Of a DNA stretch of 64,000 bases, positions 1 through 11,228 are shown one piece after another. Within the stretch, counting starts at the first letter, position 1, and each line of letters begins with the position of its first letter. The position numbers were made by a program, and so were the translations under genes. Location of the stretch: the NCBI GenBank assembly GCA_013396655.1, contig WBMV01008225.1, positions 1,904,957 to 1,968,956 of the forward strand, given 5' to 3'. Under the pieces are notes generated by a model that saw only the letters and a program-made list of their open reading frames with translations, had not been told where the DNA came from and searched no databases. Origin of the DNA: Campylorhamphus procurvoides. Its lineage: Eukaryota > Chordata > Aves > Passeriformes > Dendrocolaptidae.

Positions 1-3000
1 TGTGAATTTCAGTTGTGCAAAGTAATCTGAGGGTTCTGTGATGAAAATATACTGTTCTTGAAGATGCTGTGCCGTTTTGTAAATGAGAATGGCCATGGTG
101 TGGTGGTTTTCTTGCTCTGGGTGTGTGTTTGTTTTGGGTATTTTGTTTGTTTTTCTGGACTGCCTGACTGCTTGATCTGGCACTGCAAGACTGATGCAAG
201 ACTGGAGAATTGGGGTTTGTTATCACTTTAAGGTATTAAATATCAACTGGTGTTGGTGTTTTACGTTACAGAAGGAAAACAGTAATATCTGGTTGTGAAG
301 AACAATAATGAAGTTTTGGGCAGTAGGGAATTTTTTAGAGATTGCGTTGGACTTAATTACTGTGTTTTTTTTAATAGTAATGTGGGAAGTGTACTATACT
401 CAAAATAGCTCCTTGACATTTCTTTCAGTTGTTTTAATTTAGAGAATTAAAAAAAAAAACTTTTAATGGGAAAATAATCTGACAACAGAGAGGAAAAAAA
501 TGGAAAAAAGAGCATTTTTTTGATTTTGTATTCTTTTTGTTTTGTTAAAGTATACAAAACTGATAGAAAAGTATAGTAGTGCTTGTGTATATATTTTCAT
601 ATGTATGTCTACATACTTACATGCATCTGTATGTATCATAATGAATTTTACTCAGGTTGGCAGGGTGAATGATACTTCTGCTGCTTATTGGAAGGGCCAA
701 TAAAAGTGACACCCAAACACAAATACACTATAGGGCTTATTTAGAACTTTCTCAAATGACAGGTTTTGGTTAAAAGCTGCCTATGTAGGCTTTGGTATGG
801 AATGGTCTCACAAATTTTCATGCTGTTTAAATAATTGCAGCGGCATGTAAGAACCAACCAGCCACACATTTTCTTTTTGAGCTTCTAAAAGAATTTAGAC
901 AGCATGAATTGAACGGTCACAACAGTCGTAGGTGTTCTTATAGGATTGAACTTTGCAATAATTTTCCCTTTGTACTGTTGTGACACTGGACATTGTAAAT
1001 CTCAGCAGGCTCAGTGAGTGAAAATGGAAGAAATTGGAACATCATGAAAACTAAATTCCAGAGCTGTCAAATCAAGACACAGAAATAACATCAACTCTTG
1101 TATCATCCTACATTATAAAACTTTTGTGTAACACTGAACAATTTTCATGAGTGCTAAATGAAACCATGTCATGGTTCATGCCCCAGAAAAACTGTTATGA
1201 GAAGCAACTGGACACAGACGGAGATGAGAGTTTGCGGAGAAATAGAGCTCTTAATCAGATTTACTAGTTATTATAGTAGTGATGACTGGGGTTTCCATGA
1301 AAACAATGCAAAGAGCTTTGAAACTGAACTAAGCTTGACTGGTCTAAGTGTCAAGTGCATTGTAGCCTTCTGTTTTGCTAGGAATTGCATAGTGTAATCA
1401 AAAAAATTAATTTAAGCATGTTTCTGAGTATAGGCTTTATTGATCTCAATCTCAGTAATTTCTATCAGAATCGAGAGGAGATTTAATGTTTCAGACCTTT
1501 CAGTTTGGATTTTTAGGAGCAGGCTAGACTTCCAAATGGATGTGCTGGTGGCCCACTCCAAGAAAAATAAAAATTCCTATTGTCACTGGAGATGTTGCAA
1601 GAGGACCCTAGATTTTGATCAAAATGTAGAGGTAAACAGGGCAGAAAAACTCAATAAGACAAATTAATAGCCTTCAGCTGAATATTCAGAGAAGGTTCAC
1701 TACTTTGGTCAGTAAGGCTCATGACATTCTTGTTTTTCAGTTAGTCAGCTTTGAATCTGCGCCATCAAAAACTTGCAAATCACTTGCAAATGGTTATATT
1801 TTTACAGGCAGGGTTCTTTAAAGATAGATGACTGGGTTTCATGCGTGAAAACCTATCACCAAACAACATTGCAGTTGCTGTAAAAAATTGTCTGATGAGT
1901 TAATATGGTAGAAAAAGTAACATAACTTTAGATTAAAGGAACACGATGAAACCTATTTGTTACATACAGTTTTAGAGGATACATTAAAACAAAACCTATA
2001 GAACAATCATATAAGCATACGTGTTCCTTTGGGTCACCTATATAAGATGCAAAGCAGCCAATAGAGGCCTGGAAAAATTCCATTTGCTAGACATTAAAAA
2101 CCAGAGGCCTTTTATTGTTAGGTGAGGTGTACCCACAGTCTGGGGAGGATATAAGAGGGTAAGCAAAAATTGCTGAAAGGAGACCAAGAAATGTGTTACA
2201 CTGCTTTAGTCATTGGCCTGTCTTATTTGAAATGCTTTAGCTTCCACAGAGACTATAAATTCTTTCTTGAAGATTCAGTAAAATTATGTAGCCCTATAAA
2301 CATTTGAACTACAAATCAGACTTTGTTCAGAAGTTTGAGTCTGTGACAGGAAGAAAATAATTAAAATGATTCCTTGAGAAGAAAGGGCATACTGAATATT
2401 TTGGCAGAACCTTAGGTTCTTCCATTACTGTATTAAGGGATGAAGATCCCCTTATGGTAAGTATAGCTTGTGTTCTTCAGCAAAAGTGACTGACAATGAA
2501 ACTTCTAAGGGAATGAATCTGGAAAAAACCCCACAAAAACAAAACAACAAAAAAACAGAGAAAGGAAAGCAGTAGAGAACATTTGGATTGCAATTGAATT
2601 TCCTTGTGGATATTAAATGACAGTAGAGGAAGTAGGGTTCTTGTTACATCTGAATCTGTTTGCCTGGGAAGGGCTGGCAAAAGCTGTTCTGTATGTTCCT
2701 CCAAAAGCTCTGATTGCTGTCACCCCACTCTTCTCACAGAGTCTAACTCTGTATTTCACATAACTTGATCAGGGACCTATAGAGTCTTTTGGAGAAAATT
2801 GTTAAAATTACTTCAGCTATGGTATATGAGGGTTGACTAGTTGATTCTAAATTTTGGAGAGTAATGCTGCTACTATGTAGATGTTTCTAAGTGACTTTGT
2901 AAAATAAAAGACTGGAGCTATTACTACTTTACTGACGGCAGATAAAAGGAAGGGCAGTGCAAAGTGGCATAATTAGCAGTCAAAATGCTCTCTAAGTGGG

Positions 3001-3473
3001 TAGGTTAACAGACCTAATGTTAAAAAGGTAAAAGTCCTTGCCAGGGGAGGTATTCTGTTTATCGTTGCACTGAAGAAATGTCCCTTTGAGTTTTTAGCTC
3101 TTCAGTAAGGAACATAAGCTCCATCATCCAGTACACTTAGATCACCTTTTATGTAGTAAACAGAGCCAAAACACTCTGAAAGGAAAATTGAAATGACCAG
3201 CAGATCCTTTTGTAGAGCTACCAGTACTGAAGCCAGTAGCTGTATTTGCTCTGACTCTCTTCCTTCCAAGTTGTTGTCCTTGCCCTTCTCCTCCTTCCCA
3301 CTTTCTGCAGAGCCATGATTAGCTGCTAGAAAGAAAGCCTGTGTTTCAGACTTGGGAATGGAAGGGAAATGGGACTTGGGGATGGTGGGAAAGAAGTGAT
3401 CTATGATTTAATCCAAGTGGCTCCCTGGCTAATGCAGAGAACTCAGTCTGTAGAATAACAACACCAATGATGA

Positions 3474-3508
<35 letters not shown>

Positions 3509-4720
3509 AAAAAAAAAACCTGTAGGCTTTAAAGTGATTTGGTGTTTTTGCAAACCTCACAATTTGAATACTATTTTCCTAAGTTTCAGATGTTCCATGT
3601 AGGGCAATGACTTGAATAACTCAAGACATAGCCTCAGACGTAGTGTATTCACACTCACAATATCTGGACTAAGTATCAGTTGGAAGACATATCTTTGAAA
3701 TCTCTGACCCTTCAACCGATACAGAAAAAAATCCCTACTAAGTTGATTTTTTTTCCATATGCACTGCTTTTATGAATTGTATCACAACCAGGAGGTTGGT
3801 GGAACTGAAGAGATTTGCTTTAAATCACAACTTACTTTGTTCCTTCCATTGTTAATAGAAGTTATCCCAGTAGTCTTTCTGTAAAAGTCTGTTCATCTCT
3901 ATATTCTGGGTACCAGCATTTTAGAACATGATGCAAAAGTGTCTGGTGTGGATAACAAGCTATCCTGGTAGTAAGAGCATCTAAATGCTGTGCACTGTGG
4001 CTATGGCAATAAACATTAATTTCACCCTAAGAATAGAGCCTACTAGATAACCTTTTTCTTTTTTTTTTTTTCCTTTTGAAGCTGCTGGAAAATACAACGG
4101 TTTTTTCTCCTGTTTTCACTCAGGACACAAGAAGGATGTGTGGAAGAAATGAACTTTGCGTGGAAAAGTACTTCAATAAATATTTTGGCATTAAGATTAA
4201 AACTGGAGTATTGATCCCTCTCTCAGCATGTCATCTTTCCCCTCATTTCTTCCTCATCACTACTTTCTGAATTTGCTTGTCTTCAACTGACCTGAATTAT
4301 GACAATACTCTTTTACAGGACTTCTAGGCAGGACTGGTGTTATAGTGTTACTGAACTCCTTCAGTAAAATACTGCCTGCTGTGTATTGTTCTCTGTAGTA
4401 TTCAGCTCAACATAGCATCAGAAAATAGGACAGTGGGATGGTTTGTTTGGTTTTTTTAAGTCATAATAAGTCTAATATACTATTTATATTTTTTTTCCTG
4501 TGGATTGCTTTGTCTCAGAGTAGATCTGATCTCACCTTCCCAAATACACCACCATCCAGCAACTGACATGATTTTAAAAGAACGAATAAGGTTACATTGG
4601 CTGTAATAAGTAACAGATGCAACAACATATAATTTGCTAATCAAATTAAAACTTGTGAGAGTTTTCTTGTTAAGGTTTTCTTAAATTTCTAAATGTTAAA
4701 CCATAGTGTTATGTGTATGT
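1..4720. other. Unique AT-rich non-coding stretch
   Basis: No gene, RNA or recognisable transposon is visible. The open frames are all short, lack splice or start context and do not resemble known domains. Minor structure includes T/G-rich tracts near 120-170, an AT-rich block with tac/atg steps near 585-640, a closely spaced pair of identical 10-mers (acttgcaaat at 1771-1780 and 1782-1791), and the long poly-A tract listed separately. It is probably intergenic or intronic. Confidence 0.6.
3475..3518 (+). repeat. Poly-A tract (33 A, then C, then 10 A)
   Basis: An uninterrupted run of 33 adenines at 3475-3507 is followed by one C and ten more A. The upstream 400 bases do not resemble a known retroelement or coding sequence by eye. 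CR1 elements, the main avian LINEs, do not leave poly-A tails, so the tract is either a simple homopolymer expansion or the tail of an unrecognised retrocopy. No target-site duplication was found. Confidence 0.9.
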
Positions 4721-4930
4721 TGTGCTGGTTGTGGGTTTTAGACTGTATTGATAAAGGGAGGATTCACTGTCTTCATCTTTGAAGCACCTAGCAGCTCCTA
4801 ACAATGCCTGACAGAGAGGGAGAGGACAAAGTGAAACCAAAAGAGAACTGCTTCTAGCAGCGACACAAAGTTAATTGAAAGATTCGAATAAAAGTGGGAA
4901 CGGGGTAGATTTTGATTGGAGAACAGAGGG

Positions 4931-4937
4931 TATAAAA
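4931..4937 (+). promoter_or_regulatory. LTR TATA box
   Basis: TATAAAA followed by GGG lies in the U3 part of the 4721-5086 LTR, about 100 bases upstream of its poly-A signal. This is the expected spacing for U3 and R. Whether it is still active cannot be judged. Confidence 0.6.
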
Positions 4938-5034
4938 GGGGACTGTAGATCCGTTAAGGTGTGGCCCGTGCAGAGCAGGAGTCTCTCCAGGTACCCAGCG
5001 TGCTGTTTTGCTCATTTTCCTTTAATTTTATTTT

Positions 5035-5040
5035 AATAAA
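5035..5040 (+). terminator. LTR poly-A signal AATAAA
   Basis: A canonical AATAAA lies in the R/U5 part of the 4721-5086 LTR, downstream of its TATA box. It would direct cleavage of a retroviral or read-through transcript a few tens of bases further on. Confidence 0.6.
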
Positions 5041-5086
5041 GTTTCATATTCCAAATTTTCAAGATTATGGTCTTCTGCCTATAACA

Positions 5087-8000
5087 TTGGCAGTGTAAGT
5101 AACTCTTGATACAACTTCAGAAAAACCTACATAACCCATAAATACAAAATAGTCTGTTCCCAAGCAGAAATGTGTGTGGTAGGAGAGGAAATGACACTGA
5201 ATATGTTTTGATCACCATTTCCCCGAAATTTTTCATATGCAACATCCCCAGAGACCATTTTGCTCAGAAGAGCAAGTATTCAGTTGACTTCCTAAAGAAA
5301 AAAAAAATGCCCATGTGTCTGTTTTTGAGAAGTTATATTGGAGTGGATACACCTTCTTCCTTTCTCCTATGCTCCCAGACTGCTTCTCAAGGCAGAATTT
5401 TTATGAAAATTTTAAAATGTTTTTATGCTATCTTCAGTAAATGTGATTGCTCAAGACAGTGAACTCCAAATTATATTATTAATCAGTAGAAACAATAAGG
5501 CCAAAGAAATTGTTTTCCTTTGTTTTCATGTCTATCTCATTTAGAAAGTGAGTTTTGTGGATCACCTGGGGCAAAACTCTTCCCACTTGAAGCCATTAAT
5601 GTTAATTGCAACAAAGCCTAATTTGTGTAAATATTTTATTTTCTATTTCACAGAAAAATAATTAGATAAAGAAGTAAAAAGTCGGCAGATGTCAGAAGCT
5701 CTGATGTTTTCTATAACATTGCTAAAAGTCAAAGGTGGTATATCATAATTTTGCCTACAGAAATAGAATTTTTCTTTGGACAAATATGTCTATGAATTCA
5801 CATTCATATGTGTCATTATCAGTCTCACCTGATTCCTGCATGTCAGCCAAGGCACTTAGAGTCTTAGGGACACAGGAAGAAGAAGAAATGAGGGCCGGGA
5901 GGGTGTCATGGAGTCTCATATTTTAAGATGTGGAATTCTATTGCCTGATGACTTTCCAAATACAATACTTGATTGAAGTAACATAGACTGTTTCAGTTGG
6001 TGACAGTATGGTGAAGCATTAGACTGTCCGGAGGCGTTGTCATGCTGCAGCTCTGTGTGGAGTTCACCACTCCCTGAAATGTGGAGTTGTCACAAGCAAG
6101 GTCTGGGTTGCTTGCAAGGCTATTCCCAGAGCTGCCAGGGGTGTGTGTCTGTGATGGTTCTATTGCTGTGGGAACTAATGAAGTCCTAAAGTCAGCAGTA
6201 AAATTTCCTTCTGCTTTGATCCCCTGGAGAAGATGAGCAAGTCCTTTTCAAATGCAAATCTTCAACGTGTAGCCTTCATAGAGGGAATAAAGATGGGAAG
6301 GAGAGTAAATTTGTATTGAGCTTGAGGCATTTTCAAGTTCTTATGCTACTGGTGCCCTTTTTTGACCTTTCTGTTTTTGCTTCTGCAGAGCATTACCTTG
6401 CGTAAGGTCTGCTATGCTAAAATCAGTCTGATGTTTGGGAGTGATTTTTCTTTTCTGTGTGCAGGAAGTTGGTGGTTTTGATGGGAGTCTGCATTCTTGT
6501 ATCCCCAACGATGGGGAAGTCAGAAGCTTCCTGCTTCCACAGAATGATTGTATGCAGTTCTTGAACTTTTCCAGTAATGCATGTTGGGGTTTTTTTTTGT
6601 TTTTTTTGGTTGGTTTCTGTGGCTTTCCTCCCCCACCCAGCACAAGCAGAGAGGAGCCCAGGATGTGGCACAGAGGGAGGAATTCTGCCAGTGTCAATTT
6701 GTAGCTCTTTTCTAACTGGGCTTGGGGAGTTACCGTTTTCCTTGTTCTCTTCTTTTTCTCTGCCTGTGAGAGCCTCCAGCTTATGGTTTTATCATTGCCT
6801 AATGCTAGATTGCAGCGAATTAATTTTAGATTTCCTTTTTTAAATTGCAGAAATATTTTGTTCTGCAAATTGTTACCTGTGCTGAGCTACTATTTACAAA
6901 GTACATTCTTTCAACAGTCCTGGAGTGGTTATTTCTGCAAAAGCCTGCAAAGTGCTTTGCACCTTTCCTGCAAGGATTTGCAGCAAACCTGTAATTTGGG
7001 AACCAAGCTATGGTCAGTGGATGTTTAATCAAACGTTGAAACTAAAAACTGGCTGATACTTGTTGCAAAAAGGTAGTGTCTGCTTGATGATTTTAAAGCT
7101 GCCTTCTCCCTGAAAGCCTTACAATTTATATGCTTTAGGAAAAGCTCTTAATGGCTCAAGATTGCTGGAGTTGGAGAGAAAGTACTTTTGTGTTCCCTTA
7201 ACCTGGGACTGGCTGTGCAGTGAGTTCCCTCAAGTAAATCAGCCTTTACGTCTCTCTTTTACTGCTACCACGTGCCACTAGTAGTCTTTGAGCAGAAATC
7301 ATAGAATAGGGCAGTAACAGGTAAATGCAAGACCAGTGTTGCTGGGGGTTATGATAGCATTGAATGCTACAGAATAAAGTGTTACTGCAGAGACAGTTCT
7401 GCAACATCTCCCTGAAACACCCAAAACCTCCGTGGCTTAGATCAGTTAAAGTGGGGGAGCAAATACCATCTGTCTTGCAGATGGGGCAGTTGCAATGTAT
7501 CTATTCAAAAGTATGATTGCTGAATCAAAATACACATTTTCCTTATTCAGTTATCACTATCAAGGTTATTCAGCAGTCTTAATTTGGGGGTAACATTAGT
7601 ATTCCACTGCTGTAGTTCCATTGACTTCAATGACATGACTTCTACTTCTCTGGGGAACTGAAAAAGGAGCTGGACCCGCTATTTTCAAAGTTTCTTTTCA
7701 TTCTCGTTACTAAGTAGGTCGTGACTTTTGCTTGCCATATGTTTCCCATAAAAGCCCTGGCTGCCTTGAGTGCTATATGATAGGTTGTCTGGAAGCTGGA
7801 GACAAAGTGCTTGCACTGTGCTAGGAAGACTTTCTGAAATATCTTGTGTACAGTAGCTGAAGCTGCCACATGCTGCTTATGCTGCAGTGTCTGCATGTGG
7901 TCACAGTTACAATGTTCACACTGCAGCATTCTAGAGAAAACTATGTCATGATGAAAGGGCTTCAGTGCATACAGTATGGTGTAAAAATAAGTTAAAAATA

Positions 8001-8340
8001 AACCTATGCAACATCTATGGAGAGGAAAAATCTGAGACACTATGCAGGACAATGCCACCCTGTGCCTTTGTGAACAGTGGGAGGGAAGGGAGAACTAAAA
8101 ATGCATGTAAAAAAAATATACTGAAGGATGGGAAAAATATTCTCTCCTTTCAGATTTCTCTTCTGTAACAGAAACCAATATTAAGAATTAAAAGAAAAAT
8201 GATCTCTCTGTTATGTCAATGTAGAATGGCATAGTCTTCAGCTTGTAGAAGAGAAGATATTGATCACCCAAAGCCAGCATTTACTGAACCATTTTATTAA
8301 CTTACAGTTTAATCCACATGCAGTAATATCAAAATGCCAG
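5087..8340. other. Unique non-coding stretch with a few long chance frames
   Basis: No recognisable gene is present. The longest frame is 6341-6868 on the minus strand (175 codons). It is lysine-rich and driven by local A/G-rich composition, with no domain signature. A 138-codon minus frame lies at 7642-8058. Both lengths are close to what is expected by chance in a window of this size. A possible minus-strand CR1-tail scrap (aatcatagaat) occurs near 7287 but is too short to call. Confidence 0.55.
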
Positions 8341-8348
8341 GATTTTAA

Positions 8349-8394
8349 GGGTGGCGGCCGGGACCTGGGGGTGTGTGGTGGTGTGTGGGAAGGA
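8349..8394 (+). other. G-rich, GC-rich island
   Basis: A short island in AT-rich surroundings has four runs of three or more G (8349-8351, 8360-8362, 8367-8371, 8387-8389), and two CpGs sit inside a cggccg core. The loop lengths (8, 4 and 15) exceed the canonical G-quadruplex limit for one loop, so folding is possible but not certain. Confidence 0.5.
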
Positions 8395-11092
8395 GTTTTT
8401 TTGAGTTTTATGTTGCATCTTTGCTAATGGTTATAAACTTTCAAGTCTGGAAACTGACCACTTGTGTGTAAAACCCACATTCATGAAAGTAAATATATTT
8501 ACTATGTTTCTTTACCTCTTTTTCTTTCTTCACAAACTATGACTTTTCAACCCTACTGAATTCAATGCAAGATGTTTCAGTTATAATAGGACAATATTTA
8601 ATATTCAGATCATCTCCCAGGCTTTTGGTGTAGATGGTCTTGTAACAACTACTGTGGTTTCCTTTCACAGGGGCAGGAAGGGTTGTGCTGCATGTGAATG
8701 GTACATCAGTGGGACAGCATAGCTGCCTTTAGTGGTATTCCAGAAGGGACACAGATAACTTAGTAATATGTCCAGGAAGGGAGGTAGAAGCTTTTGCAGA
8801 AACTCTTCCTGCAGTGTAGTTGAGCTGTAGACCAGACAGATGAACTATTGGGTGTTTGCTGTGCTCTGACTCAGGAAAGGCTTGGTGCCAAGTATGAGAG
8901 CATGTACTTTGTTCATTACCCAAAGCCTAACACACGAGGCTGGTGATCATGAATTAGGACTACCGCTTCTGTCTTAAGGAACAGTTTCCTGCAAAGTTCC
9001 GGGGCAAACTTTGATGAATGATAAGGCCTAGGCACACAACATTTGGGCTGAATCCTGCAGTTCCTTGCTTCTGCAAAGAGGCAACTGAGTAGCCGTGAAT
9101 TCTGAGCCTGACCCTATACTGGTTAAAATCTGTGGACTTTCTGCTGAAAAAAAAAAAAATTACCAATGCTGTTGGAATCCTTAGTGGCTTTGGAATACAG
9201 AGAGTTAGAAATTAACATGCTTGTTATTGAAAACAATAATTTAAAAACGGCAGAGTTAATTTCGTGTACATGAATGATTTTTTTTTGTCACTTCTGTACA
9301 AACTTTTAATAAATTGCTCTGTAATTTGGGAGCAGGGGAAGAGAATAATCCCTGGCATGGAACAGAGAAATTGTGAATAAAGATAACCATAAAACCTTCC
9401 TGTCTGTGCTGTAGTAGAGCTTCCACCATCTGACATATAGATATGACAACTGAGGAGACTATGTGATGTTTTAAGTGGTTTTTGGAATAGGGAGCCTTTT
9501 CTGAGCAGACAGAACCTTGAATGGATGAATCAAGAAAAAGGCAAATGTCTTGCTGAAAAATTTAGATGCTTCCCTGCATCTAAATGAAGTTGGGACTGTA
9601 AGGCTTTTATGAGGAAAAGTTGATGAGTAAGTCTTTTGAATGCACATAAACACATAATAAATCTGAATCTGAACTCCACAATGTGAGTGACTGTACAGCA
9701 GGGTGGATCTGAAAAGCTATAACTTTGAAATCTATGGAAGGATTTTGCAGGCCATTCTCCAGTTCTGCCCCTTGAATTACTCAATTGCAATTTATACTTC
9801 CGTTTTGATTATGGAGAACTTAAGTAACTTACATAGCAGTACAGGAGCTAGATTTATAGTGGAAATGTATTAATCCTTATGAGATAAATATCAAAAATCC
9901 TATTTGTAGTCTAAATAGAAGGAAAATATGTGGGAAGGTGAAAAGGATCTCTCTGTGTATTTAGTCTTTAGTAAATGTATAGCAGAGGCATTCATAGATT
10001 AATAGGAACAGTCTTGGCTGCAAGAAAAATTCTGACTGGGTTGTATGACTTTCTTTGTTCCCTGGAACAAAATCTTTTTTCATTAACAGATTTACCCTGA
10101 ATAAATGAGATCCAGGTCGTGTTTTCTATAGTAATCTTAATTTGAACAGTTATTATTAATATTATATGATTAATAAATAATCATATTATAGCCAGGTATA
10201 TTTGATCTGAATTCATTATATTATCCAAACTCATTTAGCAACTATTGTAAACCTAAGGAAACTGTTTGAGGGTATAAATGACATCTTATTTTTAAAGTGG
10301 GTAAATCTGAACTTTGCTTAAGTAATATGGAAAACTTAGATGTAAATCTGAAGGAGCTCCTCTGGACACAGGAGAGAAGAAAAAGACAAGTACAAGGGTT
10401 CTGTGCTATCCAGGTGAGATCTATGAAGTTTCATGCACCAGTCTTAAATGGGAGAGGCGAAAAGAAACCAAAATGAAACCAAGTTTGCTGTATCCTGTAT
10501 CTTTTCATTGGTTATGTAGGATCATTTTCCAAATGTGATGTTGTTGGCAACTGAGGACTGAATGTTCTTGTAGGTAGGAGGCGGCGGTGGTTTAACTTGG
10601 ATAGTGGTTTAATTATTCTCATGCATTCTATATTTTGAATGGGCCAAATCCCAAAGGTCTGAGTGTGCTGTTTATTTGATCTGCAAATCAAGATTCCTTC
10701 CTCTTAATGAGAAAGAATAGCTACTATAGAAATGAGGGGTTGAAGGGAGGTGGGGGCTGGAGTGTATTGTAAGGAATATGAGACTTTTCAAGCCTTAATT
10801 AGAGAAGGGAAGAAATTAAAGAGCAATGACAGTGCAGATTAATGCAGTTGCACAATCAAAAATGTCATTGTTGTAGAAGGTAATCGAATAAATCTTTGTA
10901 GAAATGCTAATGCATTTTTGCACCAGTACTAAGGTCAGAAAAGGTAGTTGCAGATGTCATTGTAAACTGCTTTTGACTGTTTTGAAAGGGAAGGGTGGCA
11001 GGTTCAGAAGACATCATTTTCAGTCTTTACCAAAATGGGAAAGATTTTGATAGCCTGTTTTGGAGGGTGGTTTCAGTTTTTGTTTGGAATTT

Positions 11093-11228
11093 AGTGGGGA
11101 GTTTTTGTTGGTGTTTGGTTTGAGTTTTTGTTTGTGTTTTTTATTTTTAATTTTGTTTTGGGTTGGCTTTATTTATAATTATTTTTCTCTTGTTGCTGTT
11201 TTGGTTTTGCTTTTTTTCTATACCTTTT
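11093..11228 (+). repeat. T/G-rich low-complexity tract
   Basis: This segment of about 135 bases consists almost entirely of T and G, with repeated GTTTTTG/GTTTGG-like units, and grades into a T-rich stretch. The 69-residue hydrophobic open frame across it follows from this composition and is not called as a gene. Confidence 0.7.

Larger units (their letters stand above)
4721..5086 (+). mobile_element. Solo LTR of an endogenous retrovirus, plus orientation
   Basis: The segment begins with TG (tgtgctggtt) and ends with CA (ataaca). It holds the ordered signals of an LTR: a TATA box (tataaaa, 4931-4937) about 100 bases upstream of an AATAAA poly-A signal (5035-5040), then a short U5. The roughly 365-bp length suits a short avian ERV LTR, possibly ERVL-like. 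No coding region or second LTR flanks it, so it is a solo LTR left by recombination or a truncated copy. I could not find a clear target-site duplication next to the proposed ends, so the boundaries may be off by several bases. The family name is not assigned. Confidence 0.72.

Noticed and set aside
6341..6868. 175-codon minus-strand open frame, the longest in the window
   Set aside because: Composition is K/T/P-rich and low-complexity, there is no domain or splice context, and open frames overlap it on the other strand. In 64 kb with six frames, a frame of this length is plausible by chance.
7280..7300. String resembling a minus-strand CR1 tail (aatcatagaat)
   Set aside because: About 11 bases, with no CR1 body next to it.
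7642..8058. 138-codon minus-strand open frame
   Set aside because: No recognisable domain. About one frame of this length is expected by chance at this base composition.
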